Assembly (NCBI RefSeq): GCF_018130165.1
Contig: NZ_JAFCLZ010000020.1
Location: 62,001-126,000 of the forward strand
DNA from: Bradyrhizobium sp. JYMT SZCCT0180
Lineage (GTDB): Bacteria > Pseudomonadota > Alphaproteobacteria > Rhizobiales > Xanthobacteraceae
Reading direction: 5' to 3'
Length of the DNA: 64,000 bases
Of this stretch, positions 26,754 to 35,553 are shown piece by piece. The translations under genes were made by a program, and so were the position numbers. Position 1 is the first letter of the stretch. The number at the start of each line of letters is the position of its first letter. The notes under the pieces were generated by a model. That model searched no databases. It had not been told where the DNA came from and worked only from the letters and a program-made list of their open reading frames with translations.

Positions 26754-28166
26754 CTACGTGCGCTGATAGTCATCCTCGATGCGGATGATGTCATCCTCGC
26801 CGAAATAGCTGCCGGTCTGCACCTCGATCAGCTCCAGCTGGATCTTGCCGGGATTCTCCAGCCGGTGCACCGCGCCGATCGGGATGTAGATCGATTCGTT
26901 CTCGTGCACGGTCTTGACCAGTTCGTTGACGGTGACGCGCGCGGCGCCCCGCACCACGATCCAGTGCTCGGAACGGTGATGGTGCTTCTGCAGCGAGAGC
27001 CGCCCGCCCGGCTTGACGATGATGCGCTTGACCTGGTGACGCTCGCCATTGTCGACCGACTGATAGGAGCCCCAGGGCCGGTGCACCTTGATATGGTCCT
27101 CGGTCACTTGCGGCGCCACGTTCTTCAATGTCGCGACCAGCCGCTTCAATCCGTTGGCGTCCTTTTGCCTGGACACCAGCACCGCGTCCTGCGTTGCGAC
27201 CACCACGAGGTCATCGACGCCTTCGAGCGCGACCAGCGCACGGTCGGTCGTCACGTTGCAATTGCGTGAATCCTCGAACACGGCGGCGCCGCGCGCGGCA
27301 TTGCCCTGCCCGTCCTTGTCGGACAATTCCCACACCGCATGCCAGGAGCCGACATCGGACCAGCCGCAGGCGACCGGCACCACGGCGGTACGCGAGGTCT
27401 TCTCCATCACCGCATAGTCGATCGAGATCGACTTGGCGGAAGCGAACGTATCGGTATCGAGCTTGATGAAGCCGAGGTCGCTGCCGGCGTTGGCGACGGA
27501 ATCGGCGACGGCCTGAACGCTGGCGGTATCGACCTTGCGGTACTCGTCGAGCAGCACCGCGGCGCGGAACATGAAATTGCCGCTGTTCCAGAGGTAGCCC
27601 GATTTGACATAGCCCGCCGCCGTTTCCGCGTCGGGCTTCTCGACGAATTTTGCGACCGCGCGAACCTGTCCCGAGATGACATCGCCGGGGCTGATGTAGC
27701 CGTATTCGGTGGCGGGACGCTCGGGCTGCACGCCGAAGGTCACGATGTGCCCGGCTTGCGCAGCGTTAAGCCCCTCGCGGCAGGCGGCGACGAAGGCTGC
27801 GGTGTCGCGCACGACGTGATCGGCCGCCAGCGCCAGAATGATCGCATCCTTGTCGCGCGTCTGCGCGAAGGCGGCGCCGGCCGCGATCGCAGGCCCGGAA
27901 TCGCGCCGCATCGGCTCCAGCAGCACGTCGGCCTCCAGGCCGATCTCCGCCAGTTGCTCGAGCACCATGAAGCGATAGGCGTTGTTGGTAATGATGACAG
28001 GACGCTCGAACAGCGCCGCGTCGGAAACCCGTATCAAGGTGTCCTGGAACGTCGAGCGCGTTCCGAACAGCGGCAGGAATTGCTTGGGGTGAACCTCGCG
28101 CGAGGCCGGCCACAGCCGGGTCCCGGCGCCGCCGCACATGATCAGGGGAATGATTCGTCGGTTCAT
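26754..28166 (-). CDS. manC: Mannose-1-phosphate guanylyltransferase / mannose-6-phosphate isomerase
   Basis: A 470-residue bifunctional enzyme making GDP-mannose for surface glycans. The nucleotidyltransferase half starts IIPLIMCGGAGTRLWPASRE and contains FVEKPD. The cupin-type PMI half carries RPWGSY, then HHHRSEHWIVVRG with metal-binding His residues. ATG 28166 (MNRRIIPL) is the usual start; a 14-codon extension is discarded. A broken epimerase gene lies just upstream on the same strand. Broken relatives of this gene occur at 28776-28955 and 43530-43856. Confidence 0.95.
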   Translation of the reverse strand: MNRRIIPLIMCGGAGTRLWPASREVHPKQFLPLFGTRSTFQDTLIRVSDAALFERPVIITNNAYRFMVLEQLAEIGLEADVLLEPMRRDSGPAIAAGAAFAQTRDKDAIILALAADHVVRDTAAFVAACREGLNAAQAGHIVTFGVQPERPATEYGYISPGDVISGQVRAVAKFVEKPDAETAAGYVKSGYLWNSGNFMFRAAVLLDEYRKVDTASVQAVADSVANAGSDLGFIKLDTDTFASAKSISIDYAVMEKTSRTAVVPVACGWSDVGSWHAVWELSDKDGQGNAARGAAVFEDSRNCNVTTDRALVALEGVDDLVVVATQDAVLVSRQKDANGLKRLVATLKNVAPQVTEDHIKVHRPWGSYQSVDNGERHQVKRIIVKPGGRLSLQKHHHRSEHWIVVRGAARVTVNELVKTVHENESIYIPIGAVHRLENPGKIQLELIEVQTGSYFGEDDIIRIEDDYQRT

Positions 28167-28173
28167 CGGTGCC

Positions 28174-28775
28174 TCAAGCTTCGTAGTGGTCGCGATACCA
28201 GGCGACAAATTTGGCTATACCGTCTTCGATCGATGTCTGCGGCCGAAAATCGACGTCGCGCATGAGATCGTCGATATCGGCATAGGTCGCCAGCACATCT
28301 CCGGGCTGCGTCGGTAACATCTCTTTTGTCGCCGCGCGGCGCATCGCCTTCTCCAGAACCGCCACGACGAGCAAGAGGCCTTCCGGCCGGTTGTTGCCGA
28401 TATTGTAGATTCGCACAGGCGCGCCGCCGACCTCGGCATTCCCGGGCACGTAATCGATCAGCCGCAATATGCCATGCGTCACTCGTCGACATAGGTCAAG
28501 TCGCGCTGCATCTTGCCATGGTTAAAGAGTTTGATCGGCGTGCCTGCCATAATCGCCTTTGTAAACAGGAAGAATCGCCATATCCAGCCGGCTCCCCGGC
28601 CCAAACGGGGTAAAAAAACCGTAATTCCCTTCACCGGACCCCACTACAGATGGCTCCAGGAATTCGGCACCAATTCATCGGCCTTTTTCGTCGCTGCATA
28701 GAGACTCACCGGATGTTCCGCTTTGTCATCGACCGAAAATGGCAATTTGGTGTTGGCGTCGTAAACGGAAGATGT
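28174..28775 (-). pseudogene. Decayed NAD-dependent UDP-sugar epimerase (copy 1)
   Basis: The C-terminal part is still readable (VRIYNIGNNRPEG through FRPQTSIEDGIAKFVAWY, 28174-28482) and matches the end of the intact epimerase at 43872. Upstream the frame breaks: where VDDV-THG is expected the DNA reads GTCGACGA-GTGACG, one base short, giving a TGA. Further upstream, degraded matches to the yFTVYGPWGRPDMAI and SLYAASKKANE regions can be followed to about 28775. The 102-residue frame could be translated but cannot be an active enzyme because the Rossmann half is missing. Confidence 0.8.
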
Positions 28776-28955
28776 AGGCGCATAGATCGGGCGCGCAAAC
28801 GGCGCGGCATCCGAAACGCGCGTCAGAGTGTCCTGAACAGGTCGAGCGCTTGCCGTGCAGCGGCCGAAACTGCTTCGGCCGAACCTCGCGCGAGGCCGGC
28901 CACAACCGCATTCCGGTACCGCCGCACATGATCAGAGGCTGATTCGTCGAGTCAT
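28776..28955 (-). pseudogene. N-terminal fragment of a second manC (copy 2)
   Basis: On the minus strand the DNA encodes PLIMCGGTGMRLWPASREVR, KQFRPLHGKRST and a frameshifted continuation, clearly the first 50-60 codons of a mannose-1-phosphate guanylyltransferase. It is fused at about 28776 to the epimerase remnant. The start corresponds to CAT at 28953-28955. It shares wording with the 43.5-kb remnant (REVRPKQF with Arg rather than the His of the intact manC), so these two remnants are closer to each other. Confidence 0.8.
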
Positions 28956-29292
28956 GGGCGCCTACCGGGCTCAGATTCTGGATAGTCACGACATCGAAGC
29001 GGGCGACGCCCTCCTCGATCGTCGTGAATGGCCTGAACCCAACGTCGCGAGCGGGATCTTTGGCCGGATGCATCGGCAGCAGTTCCAGCTTTGCCGATTT
29101 CCCAGCGCCGCTCGTTACCACGTGCAAGATGCCTTCGGCCGATTGTTGCCGATATTATGATTTCCCACGGCGTCGCGCTCAAGCTTGAATCGGGCGCTTC
29201 GGAATTCCAGACCGGGCCCCCTGGGGCGGACCACCCAGTAGGCGAACGGTGGTTCGCGCGACGTCATTGACGCAGGTGAAGTCACGCCGCCC
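28956..29292 (-). pseudogene. C-terminal remnant of a second epimerase (copy 2)
   Basis: The DNA aligns base by base, with small deletions, to 43857-44238, the end of the intact epimerase gene and its 3' flank. Shared stretches include GGGCGACGCCCTCCTCGATC, the GCATCGGCAGCAG run and the CGGAATTCCA region. Frames are broken repeatedly and a stretch around the ATYADIEDLA codons is deleted. The match ends at about 29292. Confidence 0.8.
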
Positions 29293-29507
29293 CGCCGTTC
29301 CACCTCGAATACTCGATTGAATCGACCAGCTCGCGTTAATGGTTTCGATACCGCGCCCTGAGAAAATAACGGTTCGCACACTTGCTCCAGTGACCTTGCC
29401 CACTTCCGGTCCGAGCCAAGCGAGCGAATATCGACGCAAACAAAAAGTTCGGTGTGGTAATGTGGCACTGCGGTTTTCGGCCTCGTTGGGCTAGGATAGC
29501 AACCTAG

Positions 29508-31661
29508 ATGTGCGAACAATGCGGCAACCCCCTCCATGTGGCCGCCGCAACTGACGGCGGCGTCAGTAGCTTTGCTCCGACTGCAAATCTCGATCCGACA
29601 CAGGCTGGGGCGCGGATCACCCGTGACAATCTCCACTGGGGCAGCGGATCGTTGGGGACCGCCGTCGGACCAATCACCTTCGGCTTCCGCGCCAGCGCCC
29701 CAACCTATAACTCGTCCAGTAACGAAGCAGGCACCTTCAGCCTGTTCACCGCCCAGGAAATGGCCGCCGTCGAATCCACCATGCGAATGTGGTCGAACGT
29801 CGCGAATATCTCGTTCACGGAGGTCAACGCCGGGGGTTACACCAACAGCGCGACGATCCTGTTCGGCAACTATCGTTCGACGACCGACGGTGCGCAGGCG
29901 TTCGCCTATTACCCATCGTCGAACAATCAGAGCGCCACCAGCTTCCAAGGCGATGTCTGGCTTAACACGGCCTATCAAAGCACGACCAACCTGCGCCCCG
30001 GCTCATACGATCTCATTACGATAATCCATGAGATTGGCCATGCGCTGGGGCTCGAGCACCCCGGAGATTACAACGCCGGGCCCGGCCAGACCATCACCTA
30101 TGGCAACAGCGCGCAATATGTGGAGGATACCCGGCAGTACAGCGTGATGAGCTATTTCAATGCCTTCAACACGGGAGCGAACCACGTCTACAACGGTCAA
30201 ACGGTCTATGCCTCGACTCCGCTGCTCGACGACATCGCTGCCATCCAGAGGCTTTACGGCGCCAACACCAGTTTTGCCACCGGCGGCACGACCTACGGGT
30301 TCCATAGTAATGCCGATGCGGCCTTCCAGCTCACCTCTTCGACCCAGCAGGTTGTGTTCTCGATCTGGGATGGCGGCGGCAACGACACGCTGGACTTGTC
30401 CGGCTATTCCTCCAACCAGCTCATCGACCTTCGTCCCGGGACCTTCTCCAACGTCGGCGCGCTGACGAAGAATGTTTCGATCGCACTTAGCACCATCATC
30501 GAAAACGCCATCGGCGGCGGCGGCAACGACATCATCTATGAGAATGGCGCCAACAACGTCATCGATGGCGGCGCTGGGACCGATACGCTCATCTTGTCCG
30601 GAACAAGCTTACAATATCTGGCCACGTTCAACCAGAATGGCACCATCACGCTGACCGACGCGCGGGCCGGATCGCCCGATGGCACGGACACGGCCATCAG
30701 CATCGAGTATTTTCAGTTTTCCGACGGCACGTATACCGGCGCCCAGCTCATCCCGCCGTCAACCCATGCCGTCGTCCAGACCGACTCCGGCAACAATCCC
30801 TGGTCATCAATCACAACCATTCTGGACGATCAGAACAGAATCTACGAAATCAACACCGTCTACGACAGCGGAGCGAAGAATTTACATCAATACGATCCAC
30901 TCAATCGCTACGCCTGGACCGATCTCGTGACGATCGTCGATACGCAAGGTCGCACCACGTCGGTAACTTATAATAATGACGATGGCACGCATCGTGCGAT
31001 CGACTTTGACGTAACTAATCAAGAGCGCTATGCCGACATCCAGGTTCACTATTACAACAATCCCTATCGACCGATCTCCATCACCTATGATTTCGATGAT
31101 GGAACCCACAAGATCTATGACTATTCGGTGGGAAGCCAAACATCGACGTTGGCTGATATCTGGGAACTGGATGCGCAGAATCGCCGCACCACGGTTATAT
31201 ACCAATATGCTGACAACTCATCGGTGCTGTACGAGTACGACGTTCTCGGACAACACAGCTACAGCAGCATCGTTTGGAATTTCGACGACACCGGCAGCCG
31301 AACCAGCGTGACTTACGTCCAGCGCGACGGCAGCCAGATCATTTATAACTACGACCCGCATGATCTGTTCTCGTGGACCACAACCGTGACCTACAAGAAC
31401 GCGGCCGGAAACGTGACGACTTCTCAGGTCAACTACTCGGCTCCCGCCGCCACGGTCGCGTCTGACAGCTTCCACTTCTCCAATCTTGCCACGCCCGCAG
31501 CAATAGATGGAAATGCAGCGCTGATCAGGCAATTTGATCTTCTCGTCAGCCCTCATGCAGGCCCTGCGGTTCACGAGGCCTTCGACGTACTGGCTGCAGA
31601 TATGGCGGGCGTGCATATCGACGGGTTCAAGTTCATCCCGTCTGAATTCCACCTCGTGTAA
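29508..31661 (+). CDS. Serralysin-like (M10) secreted metalloprotease with RTX and YD-like repeats
   Basis: A 717-residue protein. The catalytic zinc site is HEIGHALGLEHP (His174, His178, His184, with Glu175), and the Met-turn is SVMSY (Met214). RTX-type calcium motifs follow: GGGNDTLDL (289-297), GGGGNDIIY (336-344), GGAGTDTLIL (354-363). Residues about 425-640 are four to five repeats of about 46 residues of the form Dx(Q/T)GRxTSVTYxxDDGTxxxYDYD, similar to YD/RHS repeats. There is no Sec signal. The end (FKFIPSEFHLV) is hydrophobic as in type I secretion substrates. No type I exporter genes are adjacent. Confidence 0.9.
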   Translation: MCEQCGNPLHVAAATDGGVSSFAPTANLDPTQAGARITRDNLHWGSGSLGTAVGPITFGFRASAPTYNSSSNEAGTFSLFTAQEMAAVESTMRMWSNVANISFTEVNAGGYTNSATILFGNYRSTTDGAQAFAYYPSSNNQSATSFQGDVWLNTAYQSTTNLRPGSYDLITIIHEIGHALGLEHPGDYNAGPGQTITYGNSAQYVEDTRQYSVMSYFNAFNTGANHVYNGQTVYASTPLLDDIAAIQRLYGANTSFATGGTTYGFHSNADAAFQLTSSTQQVVFSIWDGGGNDTLDLSGYSSNQLIDLRPGTFSNVGALTKNVSIALSTIIENAIGGGGNDIIYENGANNVIDGGAGTDTLILSGTSLQYLATFNQNGTITLTDARAGSPDGTDTAISIEYFQFSDGTYTGAQLIPPSTHAVVQTDSGNNPWSSITTILDDQNRIYEINTVYDSGAKNLHQYDPLNRYAWTDLVTIVDTQGRTTSVTYNNDDGTHRAIDFDVTNQERYADIQVHYYNNPYRPISITYDFDDGTHKIYDYSVGSQTSTLADIWELDAQNRRTTVIYQYADNSSVLYEYDVLGQHSYSSIVWNFDDTGSRTSVTYVQRDGSQIIYNYDPHDLFSWTTTVTYKNAAGNVTTSQVNYSAPAATVASDSFHFSNLATPAAIDGNAALIRQFDLLVSPHAGPAVHEAFDVLAADMAGVHIDGFKFIPSEFHLV

Positions 31662-31867
31662 CCGTCCTCACCAGCGAGTTGGAAAACCGGCGTTACGAAT
31701 CGCCGATCGCGCCTGGACGATCGGCCTGCTTGTGGACGTTGCGTTGTCCAGGCTCCCGGACCCGCCGGATCTTGGCTGCAAGTTCCGGGAGATCGAAGGT
31801 GAGCGCGAACGCATTTGACGCACGCCGTCAATTGACGCGACAGCAACCAATATGCCATCCTAGAAGT

Positions 31868-32689
31868 ATGTCGGTAGCTGCCTTGGACGAGAAAAACGCC
31901 CGCTTTTGGGACGAGCTGTGCGGCTCGGAGATGGCGAAGCAGCTCGGCGTCACGGATAGCTCGCAAGCCTCACTCAAGCGGTTCGACGACTGGTTCTTCG
32001 GCCACTATCCGTATCTGCCGCTGCTGATCCCGTTCCATGAAGTGGGCGACAAGGACGTACTTGAGATTGGCCTCGGCTACGGAACGGTGGCCCAGCGCCT
32101 CGCGGAACGGAGCGGGACTTACACCGGCCTCGACATCGCGCTCGGCCCGGTCGCGATGGCAAACGATCGGCTGCGGCAGATTGGGCGAGACCAGACGGCG
32201 CAACAGGGATCTGTTCTCTCCGCTCCATTTCCAGACGATCGTTTTGATATGATAGTGACGATTGGGTGCCTCCATCACACCGGAGATCTGGCGAAAGGAA
32301 TCGACGAGTGTTACCGGATGCTGCGCCCCGGCGGACGGCTGATCGTCATGGTGTACAACGCCTATTCGTTCCGGCGTTGGCACGACGCTCCGCGCGCGAC
32401 GGCTGGGCTGTGGTTGAGTGAACGATTCGGGCACCGCGGCGCGTTCGACACGCGACCGAAGGACCGCGGCATCTATGACGCCAATTTGGCCGGCGAGGTC
32501 GCCCCGCATCTCGATGTCGTTTCGGTTACCTCGCTGCGGCACATGTGCCGCCGCTTCGGAAGCTTCAAGGCGATCCGCCAGAACATAACCACGGACTGGC
32601 CGTTCCAGCGTCGCACGCGCAATGACCTCCTGCTCACCTGCTGGCCGCGCATCGGCGGCCTCGACATCTACATGACCGCGGTCAAATAG
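31868..32689 (+). CDS. SAM-dependent class I methyltransferase (paralogue 1)
   Basis: A 273-residue methyltransferase. Motif I is VLEIGLGYGTVAQRLAE; the acidic residue of motif II is in YTGLDIA; motif post-I/III is FDMIVTIGCLHHTGDLAKGIDECYRMLRPGGRLIVMVY. ATG 31868 aligns with the start of its neighbour (ARFWDELCGS versus RKFWDELCGS). The gene at 32818 is a clear tandem paralogue. The substrate is unknown; the setting among polysaccharide genes suggests sugar or lipid-linked methylation (inference). Confidence 0.85.
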   Translation: MSVAALDEKNARFWDELCGSEMAKQLGVTDSSQASLKRFDDWFFGHYPYLPLLIPFHEVGDKDVLEIGLGYGTVAQRLAERSGTYTGLDIALGPVAMANDRLRQIGRDQTAQQGSVLSAPFPDDRFDMIVTIGCLHHTGDLAKGIDECYRMLRPGGRLIVMVYNAYSFRRWHDAPRATAGLWLSERFGHRGAFDTRPKDRGIYDANLAGEVAPHLDVVSVTSLRHMCRRFGSFKAIRQNITTDWPFQRRTRNDLLLTCWPRIGGLDIYMTAVK

Positions 32690-32817
32690 GTGGCTCCGTT
32701 ACGCCCGCCTGAGATTGGCGCCCTACTCTCCTGCGAAGCTCCGAAACAGCCCGGCGCCCGGATTTGCGAATCTTTCTATCTTGACCATCTTTTGATTGCG
32801 GCTCTACGTTGGGCCTT

Positions 32818-33630
32818 ATGACGGGCAGCCAGGCAACCATCGATGTCAGCAACCGGAAATTCTGGGACGAGTTATGCGGATCGGTTGCCGCAACCCGTCT
32901 TGGGCTCCGCGGCCATGACTCCGAAACCCTCCAGAAATACGACGACTGGTTTTTCGGCTTTTACTATTACCTCGACCGCTTCATTCCTTTCAGCGAGCTC
33001 GCTGGCAAGAAGGTGCTTGAAATCGGACTCGGTTACGGGTCCGTCTCGCAACGGCTCGCTGCATCCGGTACCGACTATTCCGGACTCGACATAGCGAGCG
33101 GGCCCGTTCATTGGGTCAATCATCGGCTCGATATAGCGCACTTGCCAGGGCGGGCTATCGAAGGCTCAGCGCTTGACATTCCCTTCCCGGACAACACCTT
33201 CGATCATGTTGTGACGATCGGTTGCCTTCATCACACGGGTAACCTGCAGCGTGGCATCAATGAAGTCCGGCGCGTTCTCAAGCCCGGCGGTCGCGCGACG
33301 ATCATGGTCTATGACGCGACGAACTATATTCGTTGGATCAAGTTCCCGATCACCACGTTCCGATATGCACTTGCTGGCAGTGCGCCGCTGCACCTGAGCA
33401 GGCAGGGAGCCTCACAGTACGACACGAACGCCGCCGGCGAGTCCGCACCGGAAACCGCCATGGTCTCAAAGGCGGTGCTGACCAAGATGCTTGCCGAATT
33501 CTCCCGATGCGACGTCTTTCGAACAAACATGGGTGAACATCGGTATTTTGACCGCATTCCTCGCCGCCTGAGGGTGGAAATGCTAGGTCCTTGGGTCGGG
33601 CTCGATCTGTACGCGCTAGTGACGAAGTAG
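32818..33630 (+). CDS. SAM-dependent class I methyltransferase (paralogue 2)
   Basis: A 270-residue protein, paralogous along its whole length with the preceding gene: FWDELCGS, YDDWFFGFYYYLDRFIPF, VLEIGLGYGSVSQRLA, YSGLDIA, VTIGCLHHTGNLQRGINE, LKPGGRATIMVYD, GLDLYALVTK at the end. ATG 32818 is preferred; an in-frame TTG at 32809 is possible. The two genes are separated by 128 bases without a recognisable feature. Confidence 0.85.
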   Translation: MTGSQATIDVSNRKFWDELCGSVAATRLGLRGHDSETLQKYDDWFFGFYYYLDRFIPFSELAGKKVLEIGLGYGSVSQRLAASGTDYSGLDIASGPVHWVNHRLDIAHLPGRAIEGSALDIPFPDNTFDHVVTIGCLHHTGNLQRGINEVRRVLKPGGRATIMVYDATNYIRWIKFPITTFRYALAGSAPLHLSRQGASQYDTNAAGESAPETAMVSKAVLTKMLAEFSRCDVFRTNMGEHRYFDRIPRRLRVEMLGPWVGLDLYALVTK

Positions 33631-33716
33631 GTCCTGACTTTAGAAATTGCCTACCAGTCCTATCGGCGATGAACAGCGTGCACCAACCCCGCAGCAGCGG
33701 TTCAAGCGCTGCAAGA

Positions 33717-33852
33717 TCAACGCGCGTACTGGATGATCAGAACGCCGTCTGCGCCTTTGCCGCCTTGGCTAAGTGCCCCACCGCCAAGGCAGCCTGGCTG
33801 CCGCCTCCCAGAAAGAGGGAATTAGCGCCGTAATTGAACGCAAACGATACGC
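33717..33852 (-). pseudogene. Remnant of the C-terminus of a glycine-rich protein
   Basis: Read on the minus strand, two frames joined by a frameshift give NYGANSLFLGGGSQAALAVG and then LSQGGKGADGVLIIQYAR followed by TGA (33717-33719). The GGxGADGVLIIxY ending is typical of glycine-rich surface or fibre-like proteins. It begins directly after the stop of the 33853 gene in minus-strand order. No start or intact domain is left. Confidence 0.4.
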
Positions 33853-35283
33853 TCACGAGTTCAACTCTGCTTCCAGATACACATGAACGGAGCCCAAATC
33901 TATCTCACTGAATGGCGTGATGAGCGGTGAGAACATCCGCTCTTCCTTCGTGATCCGGTAGCCAGCCTCTTCCAACAGCACCCGATAGTCGTGGATGAAC
34001 TGGTCGCTCTTGTAGATCGTCGAGGCGTTCTCGATGTCGCCGCCCATGTCATAGAAGCGATAGCTGTCGTGACTGAGCGCGATGTTTTCGAACAGCCCGA
34101 TTCGCCTGAAGCCCTTTGCAGCGCACGTCCGATAGAGCTGGCGCACCTTCTCCGGGTAGCAAAGGGTTGTGGTGCGCGCGTGAAACAACGAGCGCGTCGG
34201 GCCGATTGCCAGCCTCGCCAAGACGTTCTCGATCTCGTCGCCGAAGAACGTCATGTTTGGGAGTGGATAAGCAAGTTTGTTGAGCGCGGCCGTGGTTCGC
34301 TGCCGGTCTACGCCGATGAATTTGGTGCCCGGCAATTTCGTGGCGGCCTCGGAATCCGGCTGGGCACACATCACGCCAAAATTGTAGACCTCATCGATCC
34401 CGCTACCGAGGTCGGCAAGCTTGTTCGCGAAGAACCGGTTGAGCCAGCCGAACATGACGTGTTCGCTCTGGGTCGTCATCCAATGGAAGTAGGGCTCCCA
34501 GTGGTTGTCGATCAGATCCTCGCGGTACGAAGTCTCATCGAAGTTGAAGCGGCGATAGATGGTCTTGTCGCGCAGCGCCTTGTCGAGTTCGGCACGCAGT
34601 TCAACAAGGTGCTGCCCGTAGCCGTCGGACAGGACCGCGTCCAGCCCGTCCTTGATGCGGGTGATTTCATCCGTCGCGCGTGCGGTCTGTCGGGTGCAAT
34701 AAAGCGCGGTCGCCAGATGGACGCGCAAGACGAGATCATCGGGGAAAATCTCGCATTGCCGGTCAAGGTAGTCGAGCGCTTCTCGCTCACGGCCCGCCGG
34801 TCTCATCAACGGCCACGCCGCCATCGCTGCATCAAACGGTGTCTTGCGGTCGATGGCCAAGGCCTGCAGCGCATCGAACGCCGCGCGATGGTCACCGGTC
34901 CCAAGCATATGGGCGGCGGCTATTTGCCTGTACAACGGGTGCTTGCCGTACCTGGCTTTAACGTAGGGCGTCAGGATATCGCCGGCGCCGCCGGGGTACT
35001 TTGAGACCTCATTGAAGACGGCCACGCTGGTGGCGTTCTGCTGGGCCTCAGAGCCGTTGCTATAGGCCGCGATGGTCTCTCGCAACCACAAGGCGGAGAG
35101 AGGCCCAAGGTTGTGGATACTGTGGGTCGGCGCTGCTCCGGCAGCAACGTAAGTACGGGTCTTGTCCTCTTTCGCCGGCTGAGCCGGCTCCGCGGGTGTT
35201 GCGGGCGGAACCGGCAATGCAGAGCGGATGAGCTGCTTGACCGGCGCCGGCAGTCGGCGGGCCGCATCACGGAGCATTCCCAT
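33853..35283 (-). CDS. Unrecognised protein: helical N-terminal half, methyltransferase-like C-terminal half
   Basis: A 476-residue protein without a named family that I recognise. Residues about 60-215 are helical and repeat-like (ALDYLDRQCEIFPDDLVLRVHLATALYCTRQTARATDEI), suggestive of TPR/Sel1-type repeats. The C-terminal part (about 275-470) has a possible Rossmann pattern: KLADLGSGIDEVYNFGV, then TKFIGVDRQRTTAALNKLA, then MTFFGDEIENVLA, as in divergent SAM methyltransferases. It lies within the polysaccharide region but on the opposite strand from its neighbours. Confidence 0.6.
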   Translation of the reverse strand: MGMLRDAARRLPAPVKQLIRSALPVPPATPAEPAQPAKEDKTRTYVAAGAAPTHSIHNLGPLSALWLRETIAAYSNGSEAQQNATSVAVFNEVSKYPGGAGDILTPYVKARYGKHPLYRQIAAAHMLGTGDHRAAFDALQALAIDRKTPFDAAMAAWPLMRPAGREREALDYLDRQCEIFPDDLVLRVHLATALYCTRQTARATDEITRIKDGLDAVLSDGYGQHLVELRAELDKALRDKTIYRRFNFDETSYREDLIDNHWEPYFHWMTTQSEHVMFGWLNRFFANKLADLGSGIDEVYNFGVMCAQPDSEAATKLPGTKFIGVDRQRTTAALNKLAYPLPNMTFFGDEIENVLARLAIGPTRSLFHARTTTLCYPEKVRQLYRTCAAKGFRRIGLFENIALSHDSYRFYDMGGDIENASTIYKSDQFIHDYRVLLEEAGYRITKEERMFSPLITPFSEIDLGSVHVYLEAELNS

Positions 35284-35553
35284 TTGAATACCTGTCCTAA
35301 TCCATCAATGAATTAGCAGAGACAGTTGTGATCCGAATAGTCAAGTCTGGCGACTGCTACCAAAGGCTGCGGCGAGCCCTAGCTTGCAGGCGAATTTGTC
35401 CCGGATAGACTTGCCACCGAAGAATGACGCCCAATCAACGAATCCGCTCGAACCGCAGGTTTTTTTACCCGAGATGCGTCAGGGGTGGTGTTGAATGCCA
35501 ATCATTGTTATTCAGCCGACGCACCCTTTTTGAATGAGCTGGAGGCCACGTTA

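Noticed and set aside
29115..29978. Minus-strand open frame of 287 codons over the epimerase remnant and the protease start
   Set aside because: It mixes pseudogene DNA, an intergenic region and antisense protease codons, and has no recognisable domain.
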